Shown piece after piece: positions 9,388-17,416 of a stretch of 64,000 nt of DNA. Location of the stretch: the NCBI RefSeq assembly GCF_900172215.1, contig NZ_FWFP01000001.1, positions 434,001-498,000 on the forward strand, written 5' to 3'. The notes under the pieces were generated by a model. The model saw only the letters and a program-made list of their open reading frames with translations. It ran no database searches and had not been told where the DNA came from. Source of the stretch: Ruegeria meonggei. GTDB taxonomy: Bacteria; Pseudomonadota; Alphaproteobacteria; Rhodobacterales; Rhodobacteraceae. Made by a program: the position numbers and the translations under genes. The stretch's first letter is position 1. Each line of letters starts with the position of its first letter.

Positions 9388-9405
9388 CTCTCATCACTAT
9401 GAGAG
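9388..9405 (-). other. intergenic hairpin, adh to hydrolase gap
   Basis: CTCTCAT and ATGAGAG (7 bp, 4-nt loop) in the 59-bp gap between the alcohol dehydrogenase and the alpha/beta hydrolase. No T-run follows, so an mRNA-processing or stability element is more likely than a strong terminator. Confidence 0.5.
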
Positions 9406-9430
9406 ATCAGGAAGCGGATCGGCAAGAGAC

Positions 9431-10576
9431 TTACAGCGCCGCTTTGAACAGCGCCGTCAGGTTGTCCGCGGTCAACTCAATCGGGTTGCCGCCGCAAGAG
9501 GGGTCGATGATCGCGCCCTTGACCAGTTCGGGGATTGCAGCCTCAGCCACTTTCATATCCGAAAGCTTGCGGGGGATGCCCAGCGAGTCATTGAGCTCCT
9601 GCACAAATGCGCGGAAGCCGTCGAACCCTCCGCCGATGCCCAGATAGGCTGAGGCTTGCTGAAACCGGTCGGCAATAACAGGGGCGTTGAACTCCAACAC
9701 AGTGGGCATGCAGACCGCGTTGGTGGTGCCGTGATGGGTGTTGAACACCGCGCCGATCGGGTGGCTCATCGCATGAATCGCGCCGAGGCCCTTTTGAAAG
9801 GCCGTGGCCCCCATCGCTGCCGCGCTCATCATCTGGGCACGGGCTTCGATATCAGTGCCATCGGCATAGGCGCGCGGCAGGTAGTCCTTAACCAGCCGCA
9901 TCCCCTCGAGTGCGATACCCTGGCTCATCGGATGGTAATGCGGGCTGGAATACGCCTCAACACAATGGGCAAAGGCATCCAGTCCGGTTCCTGCGGTTAT
10001 GAATTTGGGCATACCAACGGTCAGTTCCGGATCGCAGATTACCACGGCAGGCAGAACTTTGGGATGAAAGATGATCTTCTTGGCATGCGTCTGAGAATTA
10101 GTGATCACACTGGCCCGACCGACCTCGGACCCGGTGCCGGCGGTGGTGGGCACGGCAATGATCGGTGCGATGACATCAGCATCTGCGCGGGTCCACCAAT
10201 CTCCGATATCCTCAAAATCCCAGACCGGGCGCGTCTGACCAGCCATGAAGGCGACCATCTTGCCCAGATCCAGCCCCGAGCCGCCACCAAACGCAATCAC
10301 CCCGTCATGGCCGCCCGCGTTATAGGCGGTGACACCTGCATCCAGGTTCTTTTCATTGGGGTTCGGGTCCACATCGGCAAACAACCCACGCCCCAGACCG
10401 GCAGCGTCCATGATATCCAGCGTCGCCGTGGTGATCGGCAGATCTGCCAGCCCCTTGTCGGTCACCAACAGAGGTTTCTTTATCCCGGCCGCCGCGCAGG
10501 CCTCGGGCAATTCGCTGATGCGACCGGGGCCGAATTTGATTGTGGTCGGATAGGACCAGTTTCCAACAAGTGCCAT
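9431..10576 (-). CDS. iron-containing alcohol dehydrogenase
   Basis: NAD(P)-dependent oxidation of a primary alcohol to an aldehyde (group III Fe-ADH), 381 residues. The dinucleotide loop is GGGSGLDLGK. The second conserved segment is PTTAGTGSEVGRASVI. Metal ligands are visible in GLDAFAHCVEAY (Asp, His) and in AMSHPIGAVFNTHHG (two His). It is the seventh gene of the minus-strand TRAP/glutamine-synthetase-like operon, directly downstream of the aldehyde dehydrogenase. In that context a two-step alcohol-to-acid oxidation of an imported compound, or of its gamma-glutamyl derivative, is inferred. Confidence 0.93.
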   Translation of the reverse strand: MALVGNWSYPTTIKFGPGRISELPEACAAAGIKKPLLVTDKGLADLPITTATLDIMDAAGLGRGLFADVDPNPNEKNLDAGVTAYNAGGHDGVIAFGGGSGLDLGKMVAFMAGQTRPVWDFEDIGDWWTRADADVIAPIIAVPTTAGTGSEVGRASVITNSQTHAKKIIFHPKVLPAVVICDPELTVGMPKFITAGTGLDAFAHCVEAYSSPHYHPMSQGIALEGMRLVKDYLPRAYADGTDIEARAQMMSAAAMGATAFQKGLGAIHAMSHPIGAVFNTHHGTTNAVCMPTVLEFNAPVIADRFQQASAYLGIGGGFDGFRAFVQELNDSLGIPRKLSDMKVAEAAIPELVKGAIIDPSCGGNPIELTADNLTALFKAAL

Positions 10577-10599
10577 GTCAGATTTCCTTTGTTTTAGAG

Positions 10600-10634
10600 C
10601 CTGCCCCGGCGAGGGGGCCTGTCCGTGGCAGGCA
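10600..10634 (-). other. intergenic hairpin, aldehyde dehydrogenase to adh gap
   Basis: GCCTGCC at 10600-10606 pairs with GGCAGGC at 10628-10634, with additional C/G-rich pairing inside. It lies between the aldehyde dehydrogenase stop and the alcohol dehydrogenase start. Confidence 0.5.
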
Positions 10635-10642
10635 GATCGCCC

Positions 10643-12025
10643 TTAGCCGGTAACCTTTTTCAGGTGATAGGATTTAGGACGGGTCAGGTTGTGATAGCCG
10701 ATGACGGACAAACCGCCACCGCGTCCGGTATTCTTGCAGCCGGTCCAGCACAGGCCCGGATCCAGATAATCGGCGCGGTTCATGAAAACAGTGCCGGTCT
10801 CGATCGCGTCACCTATTTGTGCCGCGCGGTCCACGTCTTGGGTCCAGAGGCTGGCAGTCAGGCCAAACTCGCTGTCATTCATCAGCGCGATTGCCTCTTC
10901 GTCCGAGGACACTTTCATGATGCCGACAACAGGGCCGAAACTCTCATCCCGCATCACTCGCATGTTGTGGGTCACATTGGTCAGAATTTGGGGTGTCAGA
11001 TAGGCACCGCCATCATCCTCGGCAAAGGTCTCGATATGCGCCACCGCGCCAGCGGCGACAGCTTCGGAAATCTGTGCACGCACCTCATCGGCAAAGCGTA
11101 CGTTGGCCATCGGTCCGATGGTCGTCTCGCTGTCCAGTGGATTACCCAGCTTATAACCGTTCACGATCTCAACTGCCTTGCCGACGAAATCATCGTACAG
11201 GCTTTCATGCACATAAATCCGTTCGATTCCACAACAACACTGCCCAGAATTGAACATCGCGCCGTCAATCAAAGTATCGACAGCAGCATCCAGATCAGCG
11301 TCTTCCAGGACATAACCAGGGTCTTTGCCGCCCAGCTCGGTTCCTACGCCTGTAAAGGTGCCCGCCGCTGCCCGCTCCATCGCCTGACCACCGCCGACCG
11401 AGCCGGTAAAGTTCACAAAATCAAACGCATTGCCTGCGATCAGATCGTTGGTCACCTCATGGCTCAGGAACATGTTTTGGAACACCTCCTCGGGCACACC
11501 CGCCGCGTGAAATGCCTGCGCCATCCGCTCGCCGACCAACAACGTCTGGGTCGCATGTTTCAACACGACCGAATTGCCCGCAATCAGTGCGGGTGCAACG
11601 GTATTGACTGCCGTCATATAAGGGTAGTTCCAGGGTGCCACCACAAACACGACCCCATGCGGAATGCGTTTGATATAGCGCTTGAATGTCTCATCTTCGC
11701 CCACTGCAATATCCGCCAAAGATGCCTCTGCGATCTCTGCCATATGGCTCGCACGTTCATTGAACCCACCAAACTCACCGCCATAGCGCACCGGGCGTCC
11801 CATCATATGGGCCAGTTCAGGCACGATCTCATCGTTCATCGCGCCCACGGCGGCTACGCCCGCCATGACCAGATCAATCCGTTCCTGCAAAGGTCGCGCG
11901 GCCCATTCCACTTGCGCCGCTCGCGCCCGCCCAACGCTTTCGAACGCTGCGTCCTTGGACATCACGTCCCGTTCTGCAAATACCGATCCATCAATCGGCG
12001 AGACACATCGCAACATCTGCCCCAT
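10643..12025 (-). CDS. aldehyde dehydrogenase family protein
   Basis: NAD(P)+-dependent aldehyde dehydrogenase, about 460 residues, cytoplasmic. The Rossmann and active-site signatures are PWNYPYMTAVNTVAPALIAGN split across residues 132-152, NFTGSVGGG, the general base in GTELGGKDPGYV and the catalytic cysteine in NSGQCCCG. The ATG at 12025 is used because GGGG lies six bases upstream; an in-frame GTG at 12031 adds two residues. It sits between the glutamine-synthetase-like ligase and the Fe-alcohol dehydrogenase, consistent with oxidising the aldehyde produced by the latter. Confidence 0.93.
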   Translation of the reverse strand: MGQMLRCVSPIDGSVFAERDVMSKDAAFESVGRARAAQVEWAARPLQERIDLVMAGVAAVGAMNDEIVPELAHMMGRPVRYGGEFGGFNERASHMAEIAEASLADIAVGEDETFKRYIKRIPHGVVFVVAPWNYPYMTAVNTVAPALIAGNSVVLKHATQTLLVGERMAQAFHAAGVPEEVFQNMFLSHEVTNDLIAGNAFDFVNFTGSVGGGQAMERAAAGTFTGVGTELGGKDPGYVLEDADLDAAVDTLIDGAMFNSGQCCCGIERIYVHESLYDDFVGKAVEIVNGYKLGNPLDSETTIGPMANVRFADEVRAQISEAVAAGAVAHIETFAEDDGGAYLTPQILTNVTHNMRVMRDESFGPVVGIMKVSSDEEAIALMNDSEFGLTASLWTQDVDRAAQIGDAIETGTVFMNRADYLDPGLCWTGCKNTGRGGGLSVIGYHNLTRPKSYHLKKVTG

Positions 12026-12043
12026 AATCACCCCATCTGTTCA

Positions 12044-12107
12044 AAGCAGGATCCCTGCTTCATCTGGCTAAAAATATCCCGGGGAGCGCGAGGGGCTGGC
12101 CTCTCGC
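12044..12107 (-). other. two intergenic hairpins, ligase to aldehyde dehydrogenase gap
   Basis: AAGCAGG/CCTGCTT (12044-12050 with 12054-12060) and GCGAGGGG/CCTCTCGC (12088-12095 with 12100-12107). Both fall in the 91-bp gap between the glutamine-synthetase-like gene and the aldehyde dehydrogenase gene. Confidence 0.55.
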
Positions 12108-12116
12108 TTCCGCCAC

Positions 12117-13466
12117 TCACGCCCGTTCAAACCCACGAGCAATTTCCCAATCGGTCACCACACGCTCGAACTCTTCGATCTCAACCTCGGCTGCCCGGGC
12201 ATAGTGATCAACCACCTCATCGCCCATGGCCGCGCGCAGCATTGCCGAGCCATACAGCGCATCGCGGGCCGCGCGCAGGTTGCCCGGAATCATCCCGGTC
12301 TCGCCCTGATAGACATCGCCTGTGGTGGGCGGCTGCAGCTCTAACCCTTCTTCGATACCCGCAATCCCCGCGGCCAGCATGCCCGCCATCGCCAGATAGG
12401 GATTCATGTCAGACCCGGGTATGCGGCATTCCACGCGAACCGACTTGGTCCCGTCCCCACATAAACGGAATCCCGCTGTCCGGTTATCCACCGACCAGAT
12501 GATCCGCGTCGGCGCAAAGGTGCCCTTCATAAAGCGTTTGTAGCTGTTGATGTAGGGCGCCATGAAAAAGGTGTAATCAGCGGCGTATTTCAACAAACCC
12601 GCCATATAACTTTTCATCAGCGCCGACATGCCCAGCGCATCCGCCTCGTCAAAGAACGCAGGTCGCCCGTCAGCCCACAAAGACTGATGCACATGGGACG
12701 AACTCCCCACCTTGTCATGATGCCATTTCGGCAGGAACGTGGCCGCATGACCATGCTGCCAGGCGATCTCTTTCACTGCGTTCTTGGCAATCGAGTGGTA
12801 CTCTGCCGTGTCCATCGCCGGCGCGTATTTGATATTCAGCTCTTCCTGCCCGGCTTCGGCCTCACCCTTGGAGTTTTCGACCGGCAGGCCCGCATTCCAC
12901 AGATGATTGCGGATCGGACGCATCACATGCTCTTCCTTGGTGGTCTGCAGGATGTGGTAGTCCTCGTTATAGCCCGAGATTGGTTCCAGATTGCGAAACC
13001 CTTCTTTGCGAATCTGGTCAAAGCTCTTCTCGAACAGAAAGAACTCTAATTCCGTCGCGCACATGGCGTCATAACCCATGGCCTTCAACCGGTTGACCTG
13101 TTTCTTCAGGATCGAACGCGGCGCATGCGGCACTTCCTCATGTGTGTGGTGGTCCAGTACATCGCACATCACCATCGCCGTGCCGTCCAACCAGGGCACC
13201 GGGCGCAGCGTGCTCAGATCCGGCTTCATGACATAATCGCCATAGCCCCTCTCCCAGCTGGTCGAGGCGTAGCCGTCCGGCGTGGCCATCTCTAGGTCGG
13301 TGGCCAGAAGGTAGTTACAGCAATGGGTTTCTTCCCAGGCGCCCGCCACGAAATGACCGGCGTGAAAGCGCTTGCCCATCAAACGCCCCTGCATGTCGAC
13401 CATGCATACCAGCACGGTATCGATATCGCCGGCAGAAACCTGCGCCTTCAGATCGTCGAGAGTCAT
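12117..13466 (-). CDS. glutamine synthetase family protein (gamma-glutamyl ligase-like)
   Basis: ATP-dependent ligase of the glutamine synthetase superfamily, 449 residues. Metal and substrate motifs are present: ELEFFLF, GEAEAGQEELNI, the ATP/metal histidine in GSSSHVHQSLW, and VECRIPGSDMNPYLA near the C-terminus. It is not placed like the housekeeping glnA, having no glnB nearby. It sits instead with two dehydrogenases, an amidohydrolase and a TRAP transporter. Paralogues in such contexts (PuuA, IpuC, GlnA3-type) attach glutamate to amines. Gamma-glutamylation of an imported amine is therefore inferred, not shown. Confidence 0.88.
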   Translation of the reverse strand: MTLDDLKAQVSAGDIDTVLVCMVDMQGRLMGKRFHAGHFVAGAWEETHCCNYLLATDLEMATPDGYASTSWERGYGDYVMKPDLSTLRPVPWLDGTAMVMCDVLDHHTHEEVPHAPRSILKKQVNRLKAMGYDAMCATELEFFLFEKSFDQIRKEGFRNLEPISGYNEDYHILQTTKEEHVMRPIRNHLWNAGLPVENSKGEAEAGQEELNIKYAPAMDTAEYHSIAKNAVKEIAWQHGHAATFLPKWHHDKVGSSSHVHQSLWADGRPAFFDEADALGMSALMKSYMAGLLKYAADYTFFMAPYINSYKRFMKGTFAPTRIIWSVDNRTAGFRLCGDGTKSVRVECRIPGSDMNPYLAMAGMLAAGIAGIEEGLELQPPTTGDVYQGETGMIPGNLRAARDALYGSAMLRAAMGDEVVDHYARAAEVEIEEFERVVTDWEIARGFERA

Positions 13467-13490
13467 ATTAGCCTCATTCCCAATTCATCA

Positions 13491-13512
13491 GGGCAGGCGC
13501 AGCCGCCTGCCC
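13491..13512 (-). other. intergenic hairpin, dctP to ligase gap
   Basis: A perfect 9-bp stem, GGGCAGGCG with CGCCTGCCC and a 4-nt loop, just after the dctP stop in the operon mRNA. It could stabilise the upstream dctP message and lower downstream expression, as is common after transporter binding-protein genes. Confidence 0.65.
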
Positions 13513-13522
13513 CGTTTTCACC

Positions 13523-14557
13523 TTAACCGTAGCGATACGGCCGTCCGGCCTTTTGCATTTCAGCGTTGTAGCGTTTGAAGATATCGACAACCTTCGCCTT
13601 GGTCTCGGACTCGGCCGCGATTTCATCCCAGAACTTCACCGCAGCGTTTTCAACCTGCGCCCATTCTTCGTCGGGAATGGTGGTCAACTCCATCTTGGTG
13701 CCCTGCACACGCAGATTGGCTTCGCCGCCCCAGTACCACCACTGACGATAGTAATGCGACTGGTCACAGCAGGCGCGGAACAGAGTTTGCAGATCTTCCG
13801 GCAACTCGTTCCAGCGGTCCATATTGGCAAAGAAGTGACCCGCCCATGCGCCTGACACATTGTTGGTCAGGAAATAGTTGGTCACGTCCGCCCAGCCCAC
13901 CGTATAGTCCTCGGTGATGCCCGACCATGCGATACCGTCCAGCTCGCCGGTTTGTACTGCGACCTCGATATCTTCCCATGGCAGGGTCACCGGAACCACG
14001 CCAAACTGGCTGAGGAACCGGCCCGCGGTTGGGAAAGTGAAGATGCGCTTGCCCTTCAGATCCGCAAGCGAGTTGATCGGGTCCTTGGTGGCAAAGTGAC
14101 ACGGATCCCAGGCCCCGGCGCTGATATGTTTGACGCCGACCTTGGAATATTCCTCATCCCAGATCTCGTTCAGGCCCCACTGGTTGAACAGCACCGGCAC
14201 GTCCAGTGAATAGCGGGACGCAAACGGGAAATAGCCGCCAAACACGGTCACTTCGGTGGGTGACGCCATCGAGTCGTCATCGGATTGCACCGCGTCGATC
14301 GTGCCTTTCTGCATGGCGCGGAACAGCTCTCCGGTCGGGACCAGCTGATCGGCATAGAACAGCTCGATCTGCATTCGGTCACCGGCGATCTTGTTGAACA
14401 TCTCAATCGCGGGATCGATCACATGGGCCGCCAGTGCCGAGCCGGCATAGGTCTGCATCCGCCATGTGATCGTGCTTTGCGCCAATGCGGGCGTGGCCAG
14501 AGGTGCAGCGGCAACGCCTACCCCGGCTGTTTTCAAAAACTTACGTCTTGTCGTCAT
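13523..14557 (-). CDS. TRAP transporter substrate-binding protein (DctP family)
   Basis: Periplasmic solute receptor of a tripartite ATP-independent transporter, 344 residues. A twin-arginine signal MTTRRKFLKTAGVGVAAAPL ends with an ALA-type cleavage site near residue 26. The central segment LADLKGKRIF and the carboxylate-binding arginine region AGRFLSQFGV follow, with VQTGELDGIAWSG after them. The sequence resembles the TakP/mannitol-chloroaromatic subgroup that binds carboxylates. GGAGAGGAAATTGAC precedes the ATG. It is followed by a strong hairpin, suggesting high stoichiometry relative to the permeases. The ligand is unknown. Confidence 0.93.
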   Translation of the reverse strand: MTTRRKFLKTAGVGVAAAPLATPALAQSTITWRMQTYAGSALAAHVIDPAIEMFNKIAGDRMQIELFYADQLVPTGELFRAMQKGTIDAVQSDDDSMASPTEVTVFGGYFPFASRYSLDVPVLFNQWGLNEIWDEEYSKVGVKHISAGAWDPCHFATKDPINSLADLKGKRIFTFPTAGRFLSQFGVVPVTLPWEDIEVAVQTGELDGIAWSGITEDYTVGWADVTNYFLTNNVSGAWAGHFFANMDRWNELPEDLQTLFRACCDQSHYYRQWWYWGGEANLRVQGTKMELTTIPDEEWAQVENAAVKFWDEIAAESETKAKVVDIFKRYNAEMQKAGRPYRYG

Positions 14558-14585
14558 GTCAATTTCCTCTCCGTTGAAGTTTGCG

Positions 14586-14602
14586 TGCCCTCACTTTGGG
14601 CA
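14586..14602 (-). other. intergenic hairpin, dctM to dctP gap
   Basis: TGCCC and GGGCA (5 bp, 7-nt loop) between the dctM stop and the dctP ribosome site. It is weak on its own but fits the pattern of one hairpin per gap in this operon. Confidence 0.4.
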
Positions 14603-14608
14603 TTCTCT

Positions 14609-15928
14609 TTAGTTTCCATAAACATAACCGGGCAGCCAAAGGGCGATCTCTGGGAAAACCATGATGATTATAAGAGCCAGAACCATCACACAGACAAACG
14701 GACCAATCGAGCCATAGATGTCTTTCAAGGTGATCTCTGGCGGGGCCATCGCGCGCATCAGGAACAGGTTATAGCCGAAGGGCGGTGTCATGTATGCGAT
14801 CTGCGTGGTGATCGTATACAGCACCCCGTACCAAATCAGGTCGAACCCCAACGCTCCGACCAAGGGCACGTAAAGCGGGGCTACAATGACCAGCATGGCC
14901 GTGTCGTCCAGGAAAGTCCCCATGACGATAAAGCTGAGCTGCATCAGGATCAGGATCATCCAGGGCGACAGGCCCAACTGATCGGTAAACAGGTTGTCGA
15001 TGGCCTTCACGGCGCCCAACCCGTCGAACACGGCACCAAATCCCAGCGCGGCCAGAATGATCCACATGAACATGCAGGAAATTGCCAGCGTCTGTTTGGT
15101 ACAGTCTTCGAATATTTTCCAAGACATACGGCGCTTGATCACAGAAACCAGCAGCGCCGTCAGCGCCCCGATTGCCGAGCTTTCCACCAGCGAGGTCCAG
15201 CCATTTACAAAAGGCACCATCATGGCCGCAAAGATAATCAGCGGCAGCGCCCCTGCACCCAACAGCCGGAGCTTCTCGGACCAGGGCACCTCATGTGCGT
15301 CTTCCATTGCCGGGCCAAGCTCGGGCTGAATGCGACAGCGAATCCAGATGTACAGGACGAACAGGCCAGCCATCAGCAATCCCGGCAGGATCCCCGCCAA
15401 CCACAGCTGTCCGACGGGTTGCCGTGCGATCATCGCATACAGCACCAGAACCACCGAAGGCGGCACAAGAATCCCCAGACTGGACCCCGCCTGAATGACC
15501 CCGGTCACCATCGTTTTGTCATAGCCCCGTCGCAGCAGTTCCGGCAGCGCAATGGTGGCCCCGATCGCCATGCCAGCCACGCTAAGTCCGTTCATGGCCG
15601 ACACCAGCACCATCAGGCCGATGGTGCCTATGGCCAGGCCTCCGTTCACCGGCCCCATCCAGACATGGAACATCCGGTAAAGGTCATCGGCCAGGCGACT
15701 TTCGCTGAGGACATAGCCCATGAAGATGAACATCGGCAGCGTCAGAAGCGGATACCATTTCATCAGTTTCATTGCGGCTGAAAACGTGATGTCCTGCCCA
15801 CCGGTACCCCACAGTGCTAACGCAGCGATGGTTGCCACAGCCCCAATCGCACCAAAGACACGCTGTCCGGTGAACAGCATCAGCATCATCAGCGCGAACA
15901 TGAAGATGGCGATATATTCCTGGCTCAT
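14609..15928 (-). CDS. TRAP transporter large permease (DctM family)
   Basis: Integral-membrane subunit that carries out Na+-coupled transport, 439 residues with about 12 hydrophobic segments. The N-terminus (IAIFMFALMMLMLFTGQRVF) and the motif GILVPPSVVLVLYAMI are typical of DctM. Its start overlaps the small-permease gene by 4 bp, so the two are translationally coupled. It works with the DctQ and DctP proteins encoded either side. Confidence 0.95.
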   Translation of the reverse strand: MSQEYIAIFMFALMMLMLFTGQRVFGAIGAVATIAALALWGTGGQDITFSAAMKLMKWYPLLTLPMFIFMGYVLSESRLADDLYRMFHVWMGPVNGGLAIGTIGLMVLVSAMNGLSVAGMAIGATIALPELLRRGYDKTMVTGVIQAGSSLGILVPPSVVLVLYAMIARQPVGQLWLAGILPGLLMAGLFVLYIWIRCRIQPELGPAMEDAHEVPWSEKLRLLGAGALPLIIFAAMMVPFVNGWTSLVESSAIGALTALLVSVIKRRMSWKIFEDCTKQTLAISCMFMWIILAALGFGAVFDGLGAVKAIDNLFTDQLGLSPWMILILMQLSFIVMGTFLDDTAMLVIVAPLYVPLVGALGFDLIWYGVLYTITTQIAYMTPPFGYNLFLMRAMAPPEITLKDIYGSIGPFVCVMVLALIIIMVFPEIALWLPGYVYGN

Positions 15929-16509
15929 GCCCGCTGTGCCCCAATTTCCTGCCCGTTGATCCGGGCTATGTCTTTGAAAAACTCTGATATGGCCTGCAAC
16001 AGCATCAGGAAAAAGCCGAACACCATGATGGCTTTAACCGGCCAGATGTAAGGACGCCACGCAGTGGATGAGCGTTCGAGGCGTCCGATTTCCTCACTGC
16101 CTGTCAGCAGGCCGGTAAAGTAGGACACCGGCGCATCACCCCAATAACCCAGGCTATAAGCAGTTGATCCCAACCCGCCATAGAACAGCACACCCAGATA
16201 GAGGATCAGCAGAAGAACGGTGAACGCATCGAACCAGGCTTTCCTCTGCGGGCTCCAGTTGTGATAGAACAAGTCCATCCGCACGTTCGAGCCCAGCTGG
16301 ATCGAGTACGGCCCGCCGATAATGTAATAGGTAACCATCGCAAACTGCGCCATTTCCAGCGTCCAGAGTGACGGCAGGAAAAACGTCTTCGAGATCGAGG
16401 ACCACAGTAGGATTGCCATCATCACGAACAGCCCCCACATCATCACGCGCCCGATCCGGTAATTGATTGCGTCGACGATCCGCACATATGATGCCATCGC
16501 CCTGATCAC
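15925..16509 (-). CDS. TRAP transporter small permease (DctQ family)
   Basis: Small membrane subunit with four predicted helices, 194 residues. Hydrophobic stretches such as MMWGLFVMMAILLW and VLLLILYLGVLFYGGLG are visible. The start is GTG at 16509, overlapping the amidohydrolase stop as GTGA and preceded by GGAAA. An ATG at 16497 is the alternative. Function is inferred from position beside dctM and dctP. Confidence 0.88.
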   Translation of the reverse strand: MIRAMASYVRIVDAINYRIGRVMMWGLFVMMAILLWSSISKTFFLPSLWTLEMAQFAMVTYYIIGGPYSIQLGSNVRMDLFYHNWSPQRKAWFDAFTVLLLILYLGVLFYGGLGSTAYSLGYWGDAPVSYFTGLLTGSEEIGRLERSSTAWRPYIWPVKAIMVFGFFLMLLQAISEFFKDIARINGQEIGAQRA

Positions 16510-17261
16510 AGTGTTTTCCTTTCCTGAAACCCGGCCAGCGTTTCGGTGATCCAGGGCACCAGATAGGAGGCCATCGCGGCTTGTTGATCCGATGTTTGGA
16601 TCAGATCGTTGCGAATTTCGATCATGACGTTCAACAACCCATTCGGCAGCGCCTGTGCGTCCAGCGTATGGGCCACGCCGTCGGCGGCTGAATACGGCTG
16701 GTTCAGCCGGGTCACAAACGGTGGGTCAGACGGCAACGTGGTCATCATTGCCTGCGCAAACCGGTCATCGCGGCCATGTAAAAGGCCCAACTCAACCGAT
16801 CGCGGCTTGCCATGATAGACCGGCGTAAAACTGTGGATCGTCACCATCAGATCAAGCGAGCTGCGGCTCTGCTTGATCTGATCGGACAATTCGCGGCTGA
16901 AGACGGTGTAGATATTGTCGATCCGACTCTGACGCTCTTCCGGCGACATCGCCACGTTGGCCGGGATGTCGAAATCTTCGCTTTTGGTCGGCATCGCGCC
17001 TGCGGCCTCGGGCGGGCGATTACAGTCATAAACCAGCCGCGACACACCACCATAAACCAGGGACGCCGACATCTGTGCAGTCATTTGCTGTGCTACCGCC
17101 AACGCGCCCGGGTCCCAGGCGATGTGGCTGTCCAATGCCTCGGCCGACAATCCCATGTCCCCGAGAGACGCGGGCACGCGTTTGGACGCATGTTCGCAGA
17201 CCAGCAACGCCAAGGGCGCGCCACTCGCCGTATCCGTATGAACAACCGTTCCAAAGTCCAA
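16506..17261 (-). CDS. N-formylglutamate amidohydrolase family protein (TTG start)
   Basis: Zn-dependent amidohydrolase family (PF05013-like), 251 residues, with the N-terminal motif LLVCEHASKRVPASLG, the RLVYDCNRPP segment and VTIHSFTPVYHG. The start is unusual. An in-frame TAG lies seven codons upstream, and no ATG intervenes. The TTG at 17261, with AGGG about eight bases upstream, is the only plausible initiator. It is the first gene of the TRAP/ligase/dehydrogenase operon. The nominal reaction releases formate from N-formylglutamate. Here it may instead hydrolyse a gamma-glutamyl intermediate, which is an inference from context. Confidence 0.85.
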   Translation of the reverse strand: MDFGTVVHTDTASGAPLALLVCEHASKRVPASLGDMGLSAEALDSHIAWDPGALAVAQQMTAQMSASLVYGGVSRLVYDCNRPPEAAGAMPTKSEDFDIPANVAMSPEERQSRIDNIYTVFSRELSDQIKQSRSSLDLMVTIHSFTPVYHGKPRSVELGLLHGRDDRFAQAMMTTLPSDPPFVTRLNQPYSAADGVAHTLDAQALPNGLLNVMIEIRNDLIQTSDQQAAMASYLVPWITETLAGFQERKTL

Positions 17262-17292
17262 AGTGATGCCCTGCGATTCCTAGAAAGAGGTT

Positions 17293-17310
17293 TGTGGAAA
17301 AAATTCCACA
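17293..17310. promoter_or_regulatory. palindromic operator-like site in the RpiR/operon intergenic region
   Basis: TGTGGAAAAAATTCCACA is a perfect 7-bp inverted repeat around AAAA. It lies 32 bases upstream of the amidohydrolase TTG start and about 107 bases upstream of the rpiR-type start. A TGGAA-N4-TTCCA core is a plausible MurR/RpiR family recognition site, by analogy. Confidence 0.6.
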
Positions 17311-17324
17311 CACTGCATTCACCT

Positions 17325-17382
17325 GTCAATAATTTTCCTGTATAATTTTTAACAGACCCAATCGCGCTGGAAAATTATTAAC
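17325..17382. promoter_or_regulatory. second inverted-repeat pair, rpiR promoter region
   Basis: GTCAATAATTTTCC at 17325-17338 and GGAAAATTATTAAC at 17369-17382 are inverted copies matching at 13 of 14 positions. They flank an AT-rich stretch that may hold the rpiR promoter. They share the TTCC/GGAA half-site with the palindrome at 17293. Confidence 0.55.
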
Positions 17383-17416
17383 AAAGCGCCAAAAACAAGT
17401 GCAGGAGGACCCTTCG

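Noticed and set aside
10625..12502. Long open frame (625 codons) on the plus strand opposite the aldehyde dehydrogenase
   Set aside because: It is antisense to a gene with full catalytic motifs. Its translation is rich in Arg, His and Cys with no family motif, typical of a high-GC shadow frame.
14285..15781. Long open frame (498 codons) on the plus strand opposite dctP and dctM
   Set aside because: Shadow of the TRAP genes; Gln/His-rich composition without motifs or a ribosome site.
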